Positions 22,077 to 33,409 of a stretch of DNA of 64,000 nt are shown in pieces (within the stretch, counting starts at the first letter, position 1; every line of letters begins with the position of its first letter). The DNA is from Trebouxia sp. TZW2008. Taxonomy: Eukaryota > Chlorophyta > Trebouxiophyceae > Trebouxiales > Trebouxiaceae. The notes below the pieces were generated by a model, which saw only the letters and a program-made list of their open reading frames with translations, searched no databases and was not told the DNA's origin. The position numbers were made by a program, and so were the translations under genes. The stretch is taken from NCBI GenBank assembly GCA_002118135.1, contig BDIU01000080.1:186001-250000 (forward strand). Reading direction: 5' to 3'.

Positions 22077-25000
22077 TCAGCTGTCATGGCTTGCTTGCCA
22101 CTGTGACAAAGCTGTCAAGGCTGCAACACCTGCCTTCATTTCCAGCTTTTCAATTTCAGATGCAGCAATGAAGTCATTAGTGTACCGCTCTGCCAGAGCA
22201 ATTGCCATGGCAGCTGCTTTGACCTTGCCACCGCTACATCTTGCCAAATCAAACAAATGAAATGTTTCCATCTCAAGACTAAGAGCATTCGGGCACATGT
22301 CTGCCAGCCTTGCTAATAGATCTGTGTTTCTGTCATCAAAGCTGCTTGACACCCGCCCCTACGAAGCAATAGCTGTCAGTCCAGTCATGGTACCATCATT
22401 CAGTCTGATGTGTCAGTCAGGATGTATACACATAAGGTGCAGCAGAAGGCGCAACACATGTCATGTAAGACAGCAAGTCTGTGTTCTTGTCATCAAGGCT
22501 GCTGGACACCCGCCTCTCCAGAGCAGCAACTGTCAAGCTTTCGGTCACGATGTACATGCATGAGGTGCAGCAGAAGGCGTAACATATGTCATGTAGGTAA
22601 GCAAATCTGTATTCATGTCGTCAAGCCTGCTTGACACCTGCCTCTTGAGAGCAGCAGTCGTCAGTGGTATCATAATACCACCATTCAGTCTCATGTGTTT
22701 CAATCAGGAAGGACACGCATAAGGTGCAGCAGACGGGGCAATACGTGTCATTCAAGTAAACAAATCTGTAGTGCTGTCATCGAGGCTGCTCAACACCCAC
22801 CTCAACAGAGCAGCAGCTGTCAATCTAATCATGGTACCAACATTCAATCTGATGTGTCAGTCAGGATGTACGCGCATAAGGTGCAGCAGAAAGGGCAGCA
22901 ATTGTCAGGCCAGACAGTGGAACATCTGCACTGTCCTGTAAAAGAATCTGGGTGTGCAGCATAGGATCAAGGGTGACAGATGCTTGTAGCAGACTGTGAA
23001 GGTGGTCTTGATGCAACCAGTACAGTATCGCAGAACATGCCTTACAGTGGTCCTCCCAATGGAGCCACCAATGCAGCACTGACAGTCGCACCCAGTAGCT
23101 TGCATGCACATGCATGCGCCGCAGAACAGTTGGTGTCAGAAGTCAAATTTGGTGCGTGATGACTGCATAGGATCTTTCTTGACATCTGTACAGAATGCAA
23201 CAATATTCGTGCATGCAATGATGTCAATGCAATGCTGCAGATATGCTCTTTGCATGTCATCATGACTTGCGCTATTGTCAAGATCTCAGAGCTAGTACTG
23301 CAAGTTGCCAGGCTGGGTCTGCTCAGCAAGGCTCCCATTATGGCGCCTGACAGCATCAAATTCTTGTTGTTTTGGGGTCTTCTGCAAGTACAGAGGTGCA
23401 TACCTGAGAGCTGTAAAAGGAGTCTGCTGTGACATTGAGCCCCTGTAGGGCTTTTTTAGGCCCTAGAGCCGCCACACACTGTTCATATAGCAGGCGGGAT
23501 AGCGTACTATCTGGCCTGATTGCCTGTGTAAAATGGTACGGCTGTACATGGCTGCCTGGCACAAAGGCATCTGGATCCCTCCTGCAGGCAATTGTAGGAA
23601 GTATGTAATCACGGCATCAGTGTAGCAATTGCACCAATGCAGTCATGGCATCAATGCATTGATGGCTGCATGGCACAAACGTATTTGCGGCCTCTGCTGC
23701 ATGCAATTATCATGTGAATGTTGTACTGACATGAATGCAATGATACTACATGTACATGCATGCTATGACTTCATGCTGCAGGCATGCAGATGCTTTGATC
23801 CTAGGCATGAATGCATTGATGGCTGCATAGCATAAAGGGCGCTTGAGTACCTGCTGCATGAAGCCGTAGCATGCATGTACCTATGGCATCACTGCCTTAC
23901 CCAAAGGCATTCTTTATGCGATCATGAGATGAAGTCATTTATTCAATGAACTTGCCAGGCAGCCTTTGGAACACAACACATAAATCTGTACAGACGCAAT
24001 CGACTGCCTTGATGCAAGTCTGTCAGAACCCGTCTGAGAGAGAGTAATTACATGCGACGATTGAAGCGACTAAACTGAATGTGATGAACCTCATTGTGAT
24101 ATCGATGCAGGGATGGCACCTATGCAGTCATGTCATGAGTGCAATGATGGCTGCTTGACACAAAGGCATCTGGATCCCCCCGCATGCAATGTATAGGATG
24201 AACCTGACCATGGCATGAATACAACAATGGCGGCAACGCATTCATGGCATGAATACACTGATGACTCATGTCATCATCATCATCAACATCATCAATTGCA
24301 TGCTCGCTAGTGAACTTTCACAACCCTGCTAGGTGCATGCAGAAGCACTGAAATGCCTGTATACCTCTTTTTATCACAGCAGCATGAATGCCACGAAAGC
24401 AGTTGAATCATCTGTACAGGTATGGCATCCATGCACTCATCACATCATTGCAGTTGTCAAGTCAATGCAGTCATGCTTTGAGTGCAGCCACAGAATCAAT
24501 GCAAACATATCGTGACACCAAGACCATGTTCACATCATTGAGTTCATGAAATCAGCTTGTTCAGTACATATGCAGTCATGGCATCAGACAGCTGATCTAG
24601 CCATGCATGCAAACATGAAGCACATGCTCACCAAAGGCGGCATAAACGCTGTGCAGAAGCAGGGAAAACAATACATCAAAGTTACGCAGCATGTATCACT
24701 TTTGCATATGCATTTTGTATTGTCACAGCAGGTCAGGTCAGCAGGACATGAGTAAAGTTGCTCTGCTAAGCATAATGCCTGCAGGAAGCTGAAAGCTTAA
24801 CTATCCGGCATGAGGCCAATGTGCCAAAGTGACAGCAGACGACATTGAGTTGAGTGCACTCCAAATAGGAAAGCTACAGTTTGCGGCTTGGGGAGCCAAA
24901 CAAAACTCATGAACATCCTGGGTGAAAGAACACATTCAGCCAAGATGTCACAATAGTCACATATGGCTCCCTAAAGCGCACTTTGTTTTTTTGGTTCAAA

Positions 25001-26553
25001 TTGTTTGAAGGCATGCTCATTGGATCTGTACGTACCTAGCAGGATCATGAACTTCTTCACTAGAATGCATTGCATCGATGGGTATCACTGGCTGAGTGTA
25101 AGCTCCTGACATTTTTAGCGCCTCAAGAGGTCAGCAAATGTCTCATGAGTATCCCTGAGTTCCCTGTTGGATGATCAAATAATTGGCTGAGTGTTGGCAC
25201 CTGACATGTTGGGTGCTTAACAAAGCGCTATATTTAGTGTGCATGCAAGCCAGCACTTCCAATGAGTGCATGTGGCTCACTGCCTGGACTTTGAAATCTA
25301 TGGATCAATTAACTTTTTGGATGATAATACCCGACCCCTCGGAGGCTATAAGGGAGTTGCCCAGGTGAGCAAGCAGTTGTACATCCCCGCACGCGCCCAG
25401 TCTAATGATAAAATGTCACTCAAAAGCATGAAAGCAATGATGATGGTTGCTAAGCGCAGTCACCTGACACAGACAGAGCCTTCAGAGGCTATCAGGAAGT
25501 TGCCCAGGTGGGCAGGCGGTTGTATTGCCCCACATGTACCCAGTCTGATCATGGCCAAAGGCCTGTCAACCACTGCTTGACACTCCCGGATGACGAAGTC
25601 CATGTTGGCCATGCCCATCATGGTGCTCACAATGCTGACGGAGCATTTCTGGAATCTACCTGTTCACAAAAGGTGTTAAGGGCTTGTGCCTCAACCACAC
25701 GACAGTCACATGACAACCAACATAAACTCTTGTAAGATGACTATACAGCCTTGAGGTTGTCGGTATAGAACCCACTTTGGTTAGAGACAATCGTCATAAT
25801 CAACTGATTGATGAATGGATTGATTGATGGACAGTCAAGCTGATAGCTTTGCGGCAGATGCTGAAACCATGCAATGCTATCAGCGCTGTAAAAAGCTCTA
25901 AGCAATAGAGCTTGTTACATTGACTCTGAAGCCAATGTAACAAACTCTATTCAAAGAAAGCATCATGGCAAGTACGCTGCGCTGTACAACACCTGTGATG
26001 GTCAGGAAGCCTCTGTCAGACTCAATCTCCAGCAGCTGCGCTGCATTTTCAGGGGGAGTGAGCAGCTGTGACAGAAGGATTGCTCGCTTGGTGGATCCGA
26101 CAGAAAGGACCCTATTGGCCACTTCTCCAGCCTACATGGCATCGTGCAATCTCAATCAATACAAAGTTGTGCATGCTGCAAGAAAGTACAGCAAGCGCAG
26201 CCAACCTTGGTGCCCAGATGGTATGTCCTGCCTTGATCATCAATTGGAAAGTTAGCATCCTGAAACTGCGTCTTTCCAATGTGAACAATGGGGTCAGGAT
26301 GCTGGAGGAGGGCTCGCACAGTATGTCTGCAACATCAGTTTTTGTGTCTTGGCAATCGTGCTTGAGATTTGTGAGCTACAAATCGGGGGTTGACTTCGTA
26401 CCGCGTCCGCAAGCATCGAGTTGGCCTGGCACGCGCTGAAGGAAGACATGAACTCAGACGGCTTTGACTGCTGCTGCAAACGCGCCAAGCTGGCTGCAGA
26501 CCTGGGCAAGCCTTCTGTGGCATGTTGCCCGTCCGTGAACACCTTTGAAGCAT
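22077..26553 (-). CDS. Nucleoside phosphorylase (PNP/uridine phosphorylase family), organelle leader, 355 aa (6 exons)
   Basis: Phosphorolytic cleavage of a nucleoside to base plus ribose-1-phosphate (NP-I family). Exons: 26553-26402, 26326-26206, 26131-25993, 25659-25464, 23581-23404, 22358-22077; 1068 bases, all phases agree. The first ~50 residues (many S, R, C) look like a transit peptide. Family blocks: GRTYHLGTK then GEVANRVLSVG near the start, ESDRGFLTITG, VSIVSTMMGMANMDFVIRE, RLGTCGAIQPPAHLG (phosphate/ribose loop), GLNVTADSFYSSQGR, FDDRN, LSLEMETFHLFDLA with the ribose-binding Met-Glu-Thr. It ends with a helix ...LSQWQASHDS. Purine versus uridine preference cannot be read from sequence. 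The intron before exon 5 (25463-23582) is long and repeat-filled. A truncated paralogue is at 31540-32086. Confidence 0.88.
22400..22905 (-). repeat. Three to four tandem echoes of the last nucleoside phosphorylase exon start
   Basis: The exon start at 22358 (GTGTCAAGCAGC..GATGACAG on the minus strand) plus intron sequence recurs near 22500, 22635 and 22785, each unit also carrying CATAAGGTGCAGCAGA.GG. Period about 125-170 bases. Copies keep TGTC.AGCAG.CTTGATGAC-like words but are not open through the exon. Confidence 0.8.
23655..24195 (-). repeat. Echoes of nucleoside phosphorylase exon 5 acceptor
   Basis: The true exon start (plus-strand CTGCCTGGCACAAAGGCATCTGGATCCCTCC... near 23550-23590) is echoed near 23668 (GGCTGCATGGCACAAACGTATTTG), 23820 (GGCTGCATAGCATAAAGG) and 24150 (GGCTGCTTGACACAAAGGC then ATCTGGATCCCCCCGCATG). 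All are upstream in transcription. The 24150 copy is the best preserved. Confidence 0.75.
25318..25405 (-). repeat. Echo of nucleoside phosphorylase exon 4 end
   Basis: Minus-strand CACCTGGGCAACT.CCT.ATAGCCTC of exon 4 (near 25495) recurs at about 25340-25375, followed by GGGTCGGGTATTATCATCC where the exon continues GGCTCTG. It lies downstream of the true donor at 25464. Confidence 0.7.
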
Positions 26554-27727
26554 GTTAACATTTCAAGGGCACGAGCCTCGAGAAGGAGTTCGCAGCGCCG
26601 TCAATACAACGCGGCTGCCAGCCAATCTGCGAGTTAAGATAAGCATAGTGCTTGCAGCCCTGCTCAGTATAGTACGCCAGCAGGATCCTAGTCATCGCGC
26701 TGCACAAAGCCGTTTGCACATACGCAGTCGCGCCTGATGGTGGTTTCAGAGCGAATGCGTAAAGCAGCATGATGATGTGCATGCCCTGGTGCATTCCTGT
26801 TATACATGTTCTAGGGTGTTGCGAATACGTTGAATTGCTAGGCTGAATGTGTCAGTGATCATTCGTTATACAACGATGTACAGAGGGCCTGCGCCACGCA
26901 CATGCTTGAACACGCATTTTCATTGTCAAATTGTTACTTTTGGCACTTTCAGATGCATGAGACATGCGCATGCATGCTCATATGAGCACGCGACGTGACC
27001 TGCGTTTGACATACACTTACCTTTTGCTGGAGGCTTCTGAAAGTCTTGCATGCAACGCTGGTACCCTCGCACAGAGGGTTGAAAACCCGTTCGACCGGCC
27101 CTTTATCCACGCTGCATGATCTCTGTCGAAGATCATCGAGCCTTGAGTACCTGCAAACAAAGTAAGTGGCAACGCTGTCTACAATTCAGGGTGTGCCAGG
27201 GGCTATTGATACGAAACTTGTCACAGTCGGATTGCACGGGCTATGGGATCGATCGAAAAGCCCTGGGCAGGGTTTTGGCCAGATGGTGTATACAGCTGGC
27301 ACCATCTGGCAATCCACAAGTGTCCCACCAAAGTAAAGGCCCCAAGGCTTTCCCACAGAGACATTTCCGCGTGATGTTTCCCCAAAGCCACGCAGTTTGG
27401 CTCGCGCTTCGGCCGCGCAGCGGGATGTGGTCAGCTTGACAAGATGCTTGATCTTGACTAGATACTGTTAGACGGACGTGTTTGACTGCAACAGCCAGCA
27501 AGCCAGTGGCCAGCAAGCATATTGACACTGTTGCTTTGCAAGTCGCGAACCATAATCCAGTGAATTATTACAAGGCATCCCTGGTCTAAGGCATGGTCAC
27601 TGTTACAGTCAATGGAAGGATCACTTTGCTGTTGCTCAGCTTCAGCATTGGTGATCAACGGTCCCAAGAAAGTCTTTCAGCAGTCTGCAAGTATACAGGA
27701 GTGGCAGCATCGAGCATGCGCACACAC
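26554..27727. other. Region between nucleoside phosphorylase start and PKA-R copy end: inverted duplicate of 19.2-19.7 kb
   Basis: Bases about 26990-27440 are the inverse counterpart of 19195-19650 (shared words TTGCATGCAACGCTGGTACCC, GGCCCTTTATCCACG, GGGATCGATCGAAAAGCCC). No gene body is seen here. Confidence 0.65.
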
Positions 27728-28043
27728 CAAACAATCTCGGCAGCAGCTTGTTGACAGTTGCTGGCTTCTGCATTGAACTCCTGGAAATCAGCGAAATGAA
27801 CTGACAAGAGCAACTCAGCTGAGCCCTTTAGCCTAAAGGTGGCTCTCTGCTGCTGTCAGAATACGTTAATGACATGAACATGTTTCAAACAACCTCGGCA
27901 GCAGCTTGTTGGCAGCTGCTGGCTTTTGCAATGAACTTCTGGATAATCAGCAAGTTGAACTAACAAGAGCATCTCAGCTCGGCCCTTCAGCCCAAAGGTG
28001 GTCATCTGCTGCTGTCAGAACACATTGACAATATGAATACGTT
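27728..28043 (-). repeat. Two tandem echoes of the PKA-R last exon beyond its stop codon (unit 1 only)
   Basis: CAAACAA(C/T)CTCGGCAGCAGCTTG followed by GCTGGCTT..GCA.TGAACT(T/C)CTGG..ATCAGC, the plus-strand reading of the C-terminal codons and stop, occurs at about 27728 and 27890 in addition to the true exon end at 28044. Period about 160 bases. Unit 2 has a single copy at 34178. Confidence 0.9.
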
Positions 28044-30590
28044 TCAAACAACCTCGGCAGCAGCTTGTTGGCAGCTGCTGGCTTCCGCATTGAACTTCTG
28101 GTAATCAGCAACTTGCGCTGACAAGCGCATCTCAGCCGGGCCCATCAGCCTCTCAAAGGCGTCCCTGCCCATTGACAGCAGCTTGACTTTGTCCTTTGCA
28201 ATACAGTCTGCTGCCCGCACATTTACATGCTTCACAAGTGCCACTTCCCCAAAGAAAGCGCCAGCTTCAATTGTCTTCAAATGCTGCCGTTGCCCCTGCA
28301 AGCTCACACCAGCTTTTGAGATGTGTTGCGCAGTGCAGCTTCAGGATGTTGCTTCCAGATGAAGTGTTTAGTCAAGCTCACACTTGCATTGCCCATGTGC
28401 TGGAGTGACATGCATGCTGTCGCCATAGCAAGCTGTGAAACCTGTTGTTGAAGGTGGAGTGATGCATTCGAAATTCAGCAAGAAGCATATCTGCGCTTGC
28501 TGTCAAGCATCTTTGCAACCCTCAAGGCGTTATGACAGCAGATCAGCTGCTTTGCTGAAAGCAGTGGACTGATTGACTGATTAGCATAGGCCTTTCGTGC
28601 CAACACGACAAAGGGCAAAGCATAAATTAGGTGCCTCACGCTGAAATGCTTGAAGCACTCCACTGTGCCGGTCTGAATCAAGTAGAACTTTGAGGAGAAT
28701 GTCAGCTCCTCATTCTCCCTGAGAATGTAGTCCCCAGCCTATGAGCAAAACCATAGAGCTTGTCAAAAGACAGGTGGTGAACATGCCAATTGAACTGATT
28801 TGATGATGGTGGTCAGTCAGGAGCTATATGGGCCTGTTACCCACAAGAGCTTGGGACAAAAGCTTTGACAGAAAATAACTAATGACATTCACATGAAAAA
28901 AGCCAACGCGGTGTTCCACAAGGTCCCACAAGGCTTGAGATGGACGCAGGCAACTACAGTCTTACACACCCGGACTTGGTTGCATTGGATCTCGTTCAGG
29001 AACACAATACCTTTCAAAGTTGCCTCCTGGATCAACAATTGTGGCGACACAAAATCGCTTGAGCAATCATTTCAAGCTGGTAATGTACATGACGTATAAA
29101 AGACAAAGGACCAAGCAAGAAAACCTGCAATACATTGCTCACGATGAGCAGCAATGTGCAGATGCATTCTGAGGCATTGATCAAGCGCTGTATAGATCAC
29201 CTGGAAGGTTTCCAAGCAGAGGCAGTCAGCAATGACAGCCCTCTGGTCGGGGCTGAGGGCAGCAAAGAGGGGCATGCTGGCCAGGCACTGCTCATAGCGC
29301 CGCCGCTTCTCCACAGTAGACGCTACAATGATGGTCCTGAAAGTGACGAGGTCCATGCACCACACCACACCATGACTCTCAGCCTATATGGGATGTCATT
29401 CAGATACAGGCCTGTAATCTCATGAGCGAGGTGACACTACTGCAATTTTGACATGCCTATGCTTGCACAGACTGCTCATAGCGCTGCTTCTCCGAACAAT
29501 GGATGCCAAACGGATGAATTGAAGGTGACGCAATTCATGCACCATACCACACCACCGCTCTCTGCCTGCACAGCAGCTGAGTCAGGCATATGTCTATTCT
29601 GTCACAGGGTGCTTTGGCACTAGTGCTTTTTTCTCATGCCTATGCTTGCACAGACTGCTCATAGCGCTGCCGCTTTTCCAAACAATGGATGTCACACAGA
29701 TGCATTTGAAGGTGACGCAATACATGTACCATATATGCCGTCGCTCTCCGCCTGCACACCATCTACTTCACTGTGCCACAACAGCTGCTTTCAAGCGCCC
29801 ATGACAGCTCATAAAATCACAACTGCATTCCAGGCCGGAAAAGAACAATGCTCATGTTCAATGCGATTCAACAGGCACCTGTGACGGCAGACAAAGGCAT
29901 CTCACAAGCATCTGCATGACTGTGATCCCAGATCTGCAGCTTGCATGTGCGCACAGAATGTCTAGAACAGCATGCCTTGGCAATGCAATGGAAGCAGAGG
30001 CATACCGTGACAGTTGCAGCCCTAGGGCAGTTGTACATGAGGGCCAGCTCGCCAAAAGCCCCAACATTCCAGTACGTGCACAGCAGCTTTGTGGTGTCCC
30101 CAATGCCCTTGGTGGCTTTGAATTGCCCTCTCTCAATCACATAGAAGTTGTCTCCCTCCTCTCCTTCCCTACACAATGATCTGCTTGTGAGAAGCTTGAT
30201 GTGGAAACTTGTTCAGCTGTCGGCATCAGGCATCGAGCTGGCTCAGGTGCAGCGAGTTTGAACCAATTGCTCTGTGTAGTCTGCTGCTTGAATGTTGGCA
30301 ACAGAATGACATGCTGCCTGACACAGCTGCAAATTCTGTGGAACACTGATGACTTCACGACACATTATGATCTGTGAGGCTCATTGCATGTAGTTTGAGC
30401 ATGAGCAGCAGACATTTGCGTCAGCTGCACAGCACAGCATTACTTGCACTGCTGAACAACAGGGCAGGCAATGCTCATGTAAAGCGCTGCAGATCACCTG
30501 ATCAGAACCTCCTCGGGAACAACAGTCCGCTTGAACATGACATCGACGACGTCGCTTTTCTGTTCCTCTTCAAGGTCTGCAAAGCACATC
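28044..30590 (-). pseudogene. 5'-truncated copy of the PKA regulatory subunit gene
   Basis: Exons equivalent to 3-7 of the complete gene at 34178-37418 are present and open: FKRTVVPEEVLI near 30520-30580, GDNFYVIERG and FGELALMYNCPRAATVT near 30010-30165, the AESHGVVWCMDLVTF exon near 29210-29390, the ENEELTFSSKF exon near 28635-28735, and the final exon with FFGEVALVKHVNVRAAD ending at 28044. Exons 1-2 (N-terminal anchor, pseudosubstrate) and the promoter are missing because duplication homology stops at about 30695. Encodes both cAMP-binding domains if transcribed from a new start, but could not inhibit a kinase catalytic subunit in the usual way. I call it a probable pseudogene; constraint on the frame is worth testing. 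Confidence 0.75.
29465..29760 (-). repeat. Two echoes of PKA-R exon 5 acceptor, unit 1
   Basis: GAGAAGC.G.G.CGCTATGAGCAGT and the preceding CACCACACCA-type acceptor flank of exon 5 (true start about 29390) recur near 29470-29575 and 29650-29755. The nearer copy is the better preserved; both have frame-breaking changes. Confidence 0.8.
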
Positions 30591-30740
30591 TTGAGAAGTC
30601 ACACTACTGTTCACAACACCACCAGGCACAACTGTATGATATACAATGGACACCAACAGCCAAAGCTGTTAATGTAAGGCCTGATAGCAAGCCATTGTGT
30701 GTAGATTAGACATTGCAGAAATTGTTGACAGGAACAGTAC

Positions 30741-31050
30741 ATGCATGATCACCACCTAAGTGTAGAACAACGCAGCTTGCTGATTTATAGAGTGTTGAAC
30801 CCTGAGCATCAGGTTGCCAGTTATCTGAGGCATGTTTCCTGCTATTTCAATGGAAGACTGTTGTCTAGATTGAGGTGTCAGTGCTTTGGACAGGTGGACA
30901 TTGGGAGATTTGATGAAATCAGCAGAGAATGTAGAGTGTGCCAACTTTGTTATGCCAATGTAGTCTAGGATGAGCAGCATTTCTGGTTTGACTGCCCAGC
31001 ATTTAGCCACATTCGAGTTAGGCACATGTCCCTATTCCAACATGAGTAGC
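30741..31050 (+). pseudogene. Decayed C-terminal tail of a non-LTR retroelement polyprotein
   Basis: Reads LLSRLRCQ, then VDIGRFDEI, RECRVCQLC and, after an in-frame TAG at 30964-30966, DEQHFWFDCPAFSHIR and SLFQHE. The pattern R-L-R, G-R, C-x2-C, D-E-x-H-x4-C-P-x5-R is the zinc-binding tail that follows reverse transcriptase in many plant and algal LINE-like elements. Only this tail remains; no reverse transcriptase core is present. It lies exactly between the two tandem duplication units. Confidence 0.65.
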
Positions 31051-31539
31051 ACCTTTGTTGAACACTGGCCAGCACAGCCTTCTCGGTAGATATCTTAGGA
31101 ATATCATTTCCATATGAGGTACATTATGCGCAACCCAGCCGATGACACTACACATTGTTTTAGGGCATGGGCACAGCAAGCTTGGCTGAGTAGTACTGAC
31201 TGACATTGTCTGTATGAAACCCTGCTGGATCCCCATGACATCATATGTATATTGGTTGGTTGATTGATCGTAAGATGACTGTACAGCCTTGACATTGTCA
31301 GTACAGAACCCACTTTGGTTAGAGACAGTCATCATAATCAACTGATTGATGGACGGATTGATTGCTGGACATTCAAGCTGATAGCTTTGCGACAGATGCT
31401 GAAACCATGCAATGCTATCAGCGCTGTAAAAAGCTCTAAGCAATGAGCTCAGTAGAGCTTGTTACATTGGCTCTGAAACCAATGTAACAAACTCTATTCA
31501 AAGAAAGCATCATGGCAAGTACGCTGCGCTGTACAGCAC

Positions 31540-32086
31540 CTGTGATGGTCAGGAAGCCTCTGTCAGACTCAATCTCCAGCAGCTGCGCTGCATTTTCAGG
31601 GGGATTGAGTAGCTGTGACAGAAGGATTGCTCGCTTGGTGGGTCCGACAGAAAGGACCCTGTTGGCCACTTCTCCAGCCTACATGGTATCAAGCAATCTG
31701 AATCAGCACAAACTTGCAAGAAACGAAAGCAAGCGCAGCCAACCTTGGTGCCCAGATGGTATGTTCTGCCTTGGTCATCGATTGGAAAGTTAGCGTCCTG
31801 GAACTGCGTCTTTTCAATGTGAACAATGGGGTCAGGATGCTGGAGGACGGCTCGCACAGCATGCCTGCAACATCAGTTTGTGTCTTGGCAATCGTGCTTG
31901 AGATGTGTGAGCTGTGCGGGGTTGGGGTTCGTACCGCGTCCGCGAGCGTCGAGTTGACCTGACACGCCCTGAAGGAAGGCATGAACTCAGACGGCGTTGG
32001 CTGCTGCTGCAAGCGCGCCACTCTGGCTGCAGACCTGGGCAAGCCTTTTGCTGCATGTTGCCCGTGCGTGAATGCCTTTGAAGCAT
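31540..32086 (-). pseudogene. 3'-truncated copy of the nucleoside phosphorylase (exons 1-3 only)
   Basis: Exons 32086-31935, 31864-31744 and 31678-31540 have the same lengths (152, 121, 139) and phases as those of the complete gene and stay open, covering the leader, GRTYHLGTK, ANRVLSVG and RGFLTITG. Homology ends near 31270, before the exon with the catalytic loop, so no enzyme can be made. Reading past the third exon hits a stop about 35 codons on. Confidence 0.85.
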
Positions 32087-32389
32087 GTCAACAGTTCAAG
32101 GGCACGAGCGTCGAGAAGGACTGCGCAGCGCCATCACAACAACGCGGCCACCAGCCAGCCCGCGGGTCACGATGAGCGTAGTGCTTGCGAGCCTGCTCAG
32201 CACCGCACGCCAACGGACTCCTTGTCATCGCGCTTCGCAAATCACATACGCAGTCGCCCGTCATGGTGGTTTCAGAGCGAATGCGTAACACTTTGCAGCA
32301 GCATGGTGAAGTGCATGCCCTGGTGCAGTCCTGGTATTCATGTTCTAGGGTGTTGCGAATAAGTTGTATGTCTAGGCTGAATGTGTCAG

Positions 32390-33175
32390 TGATCATTCGT
32401 TATACAACGATGTACAGAGGGCCTGCGCCACGCACATGCTCGAAAATGCATTTTCATTGTCAATTTGTTACTTTTCGCACTTTCAGATCTAGAGGCATGA
32501 GACATGCGCATGCATGCTCATATGAGCACGCGACGTGAACGTACCTGCGTTTGACATACACTTACCTTTTGTTGGAGGCTTCTGAAAGTCTTGCATGCAA
32601 CGCTGGTACCCTCGCACCAGGGTTGAAAACCCGTTCGACCGGCCCTTTATCCACGTTGCATGATCTCTGTCGATCATCAAGCCTTGAGTACCTGCACTTC
32701 CGTAGTAGCTGCATTTCGCTGAGAACAGTAAGTGACAGTTGCTGGTGACACTTGAGGGCTTGCCAGGGCCTACTTAAAGGAAGCTTGTCACACTTGGGAT
32801 GCAGGAGCTATGGGATGGATCGAACAGCCCTAGGCAGGGTTTTTGGCTAGATCAGCTGGCAATCGATAAGTCAAATGAAGGCCCCGAGGCCTTGCCACAA
32901 AGAATCTCCCGCGTGATGTTACCCGCATCCCATGCAGTTTGGATCACGCATCGGCAGCGCAGCGGCACATGGTCAGCTTGAACAGATGCCTGATTAGACT
33001 GGTTTCTCAACAGGAAGCAAGGAAAGGAAAGCGACGACGGGACGATGGAGAGTGCCCTGCCAGAACACCAGATATGTAGCTCGCTGCGCTTGCCTTGCGT
33101 GGCGTTGGTTATTGTAGGCAGGATGCTCAAGCACTTCCCTTCAACAGTCTTTGATTGACTTGACGAGACTATGTT
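32390..33175. repeat. Inverted duplicate of 18.9-19.7 kb (CMTR2-like promoter side)
   Basis: In inverse orientation it matches the divergent promoter region of the CMTR2-like gene: words such as GACATAGTCTCGTCAA/AACATAGTCTCGTCAA, CCTTGCTTCCTG, GAGCTGACCAT/CAAGCTGACCAT and the orphan-exon block. Joins directly to the mini-copy described at 33410-33919. Confidence 0.75.
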
Positions 33176-33190
33176 TGGCTCCTTCAGGCT

Positions 33191-33256
33191 CGCTCACGAG
33201 CAACCTTTGCGCAAAAGCTGACGCAATAGCATTTGCGTCAGTGTTGCTCGTGAGCG
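33191..33256. repeat. Perfect nested hairpin at the junction of the inverted duplicate
   Basis: Outer arms CGCTCACGAGCAAC (33191-33204) and GTTGCTCGTGAGCG (33243-33256) are perfect 14-base complements; inner arms CTGACGCAA (33218-33226) and TTGCGTCAG (33233-33241) are also perfect. Related to the hairpin at 17819-17909. It occupies the point where CMTR2-like exon 18792-18607 is missing from the copy. Confidence 0.8.
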
Positions 33257-33409
33257 AAGCGTGCTGTGAGTGAAGACCACGCTGAAGATCTGCTGATAGC
33301 CCTTAGGTTTTGTTGCTGGTGTGCTGACCACCCTGCATGCTCAATTGCAGCTGTTCATTTGCTGTTCTGATGTTTGACTCAACCCTGTTTTGTTGTCAAT
33401 GCTGGCCAT

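Larger units (their letters stand above)
25733..30695. repeat. Tandem segmental duplication, unit 1
   Basis: Begins at GTAAGATGAC and shares long stretches with unit 2 (31270-36947): nucleoside phosphorylase exons 1-3, the inverted orphan-exon block, the 3' flank of the cap methyltransferase and PKA-R exons 3-7. Homology stops near AAAGCTGTTAATGTAA at its right end. Unit 1 lacks the cap methyltransferase mini-copy present in unit 2 but keeps that copy's 3' flank at about 27520-27700, so the mini-copy was probably deleted here. Confidence 0.85.

Noticed and set aside
23600..24560. Repeated ATGCA/TGATG words suggesting a regulatory array or CRISPR-like array
   Set aside because: Spacing is irregular and the repeats align to the acceptor of nucleoside phosphorylase exon 5; they are decayed echoes, not a CRISPR array.
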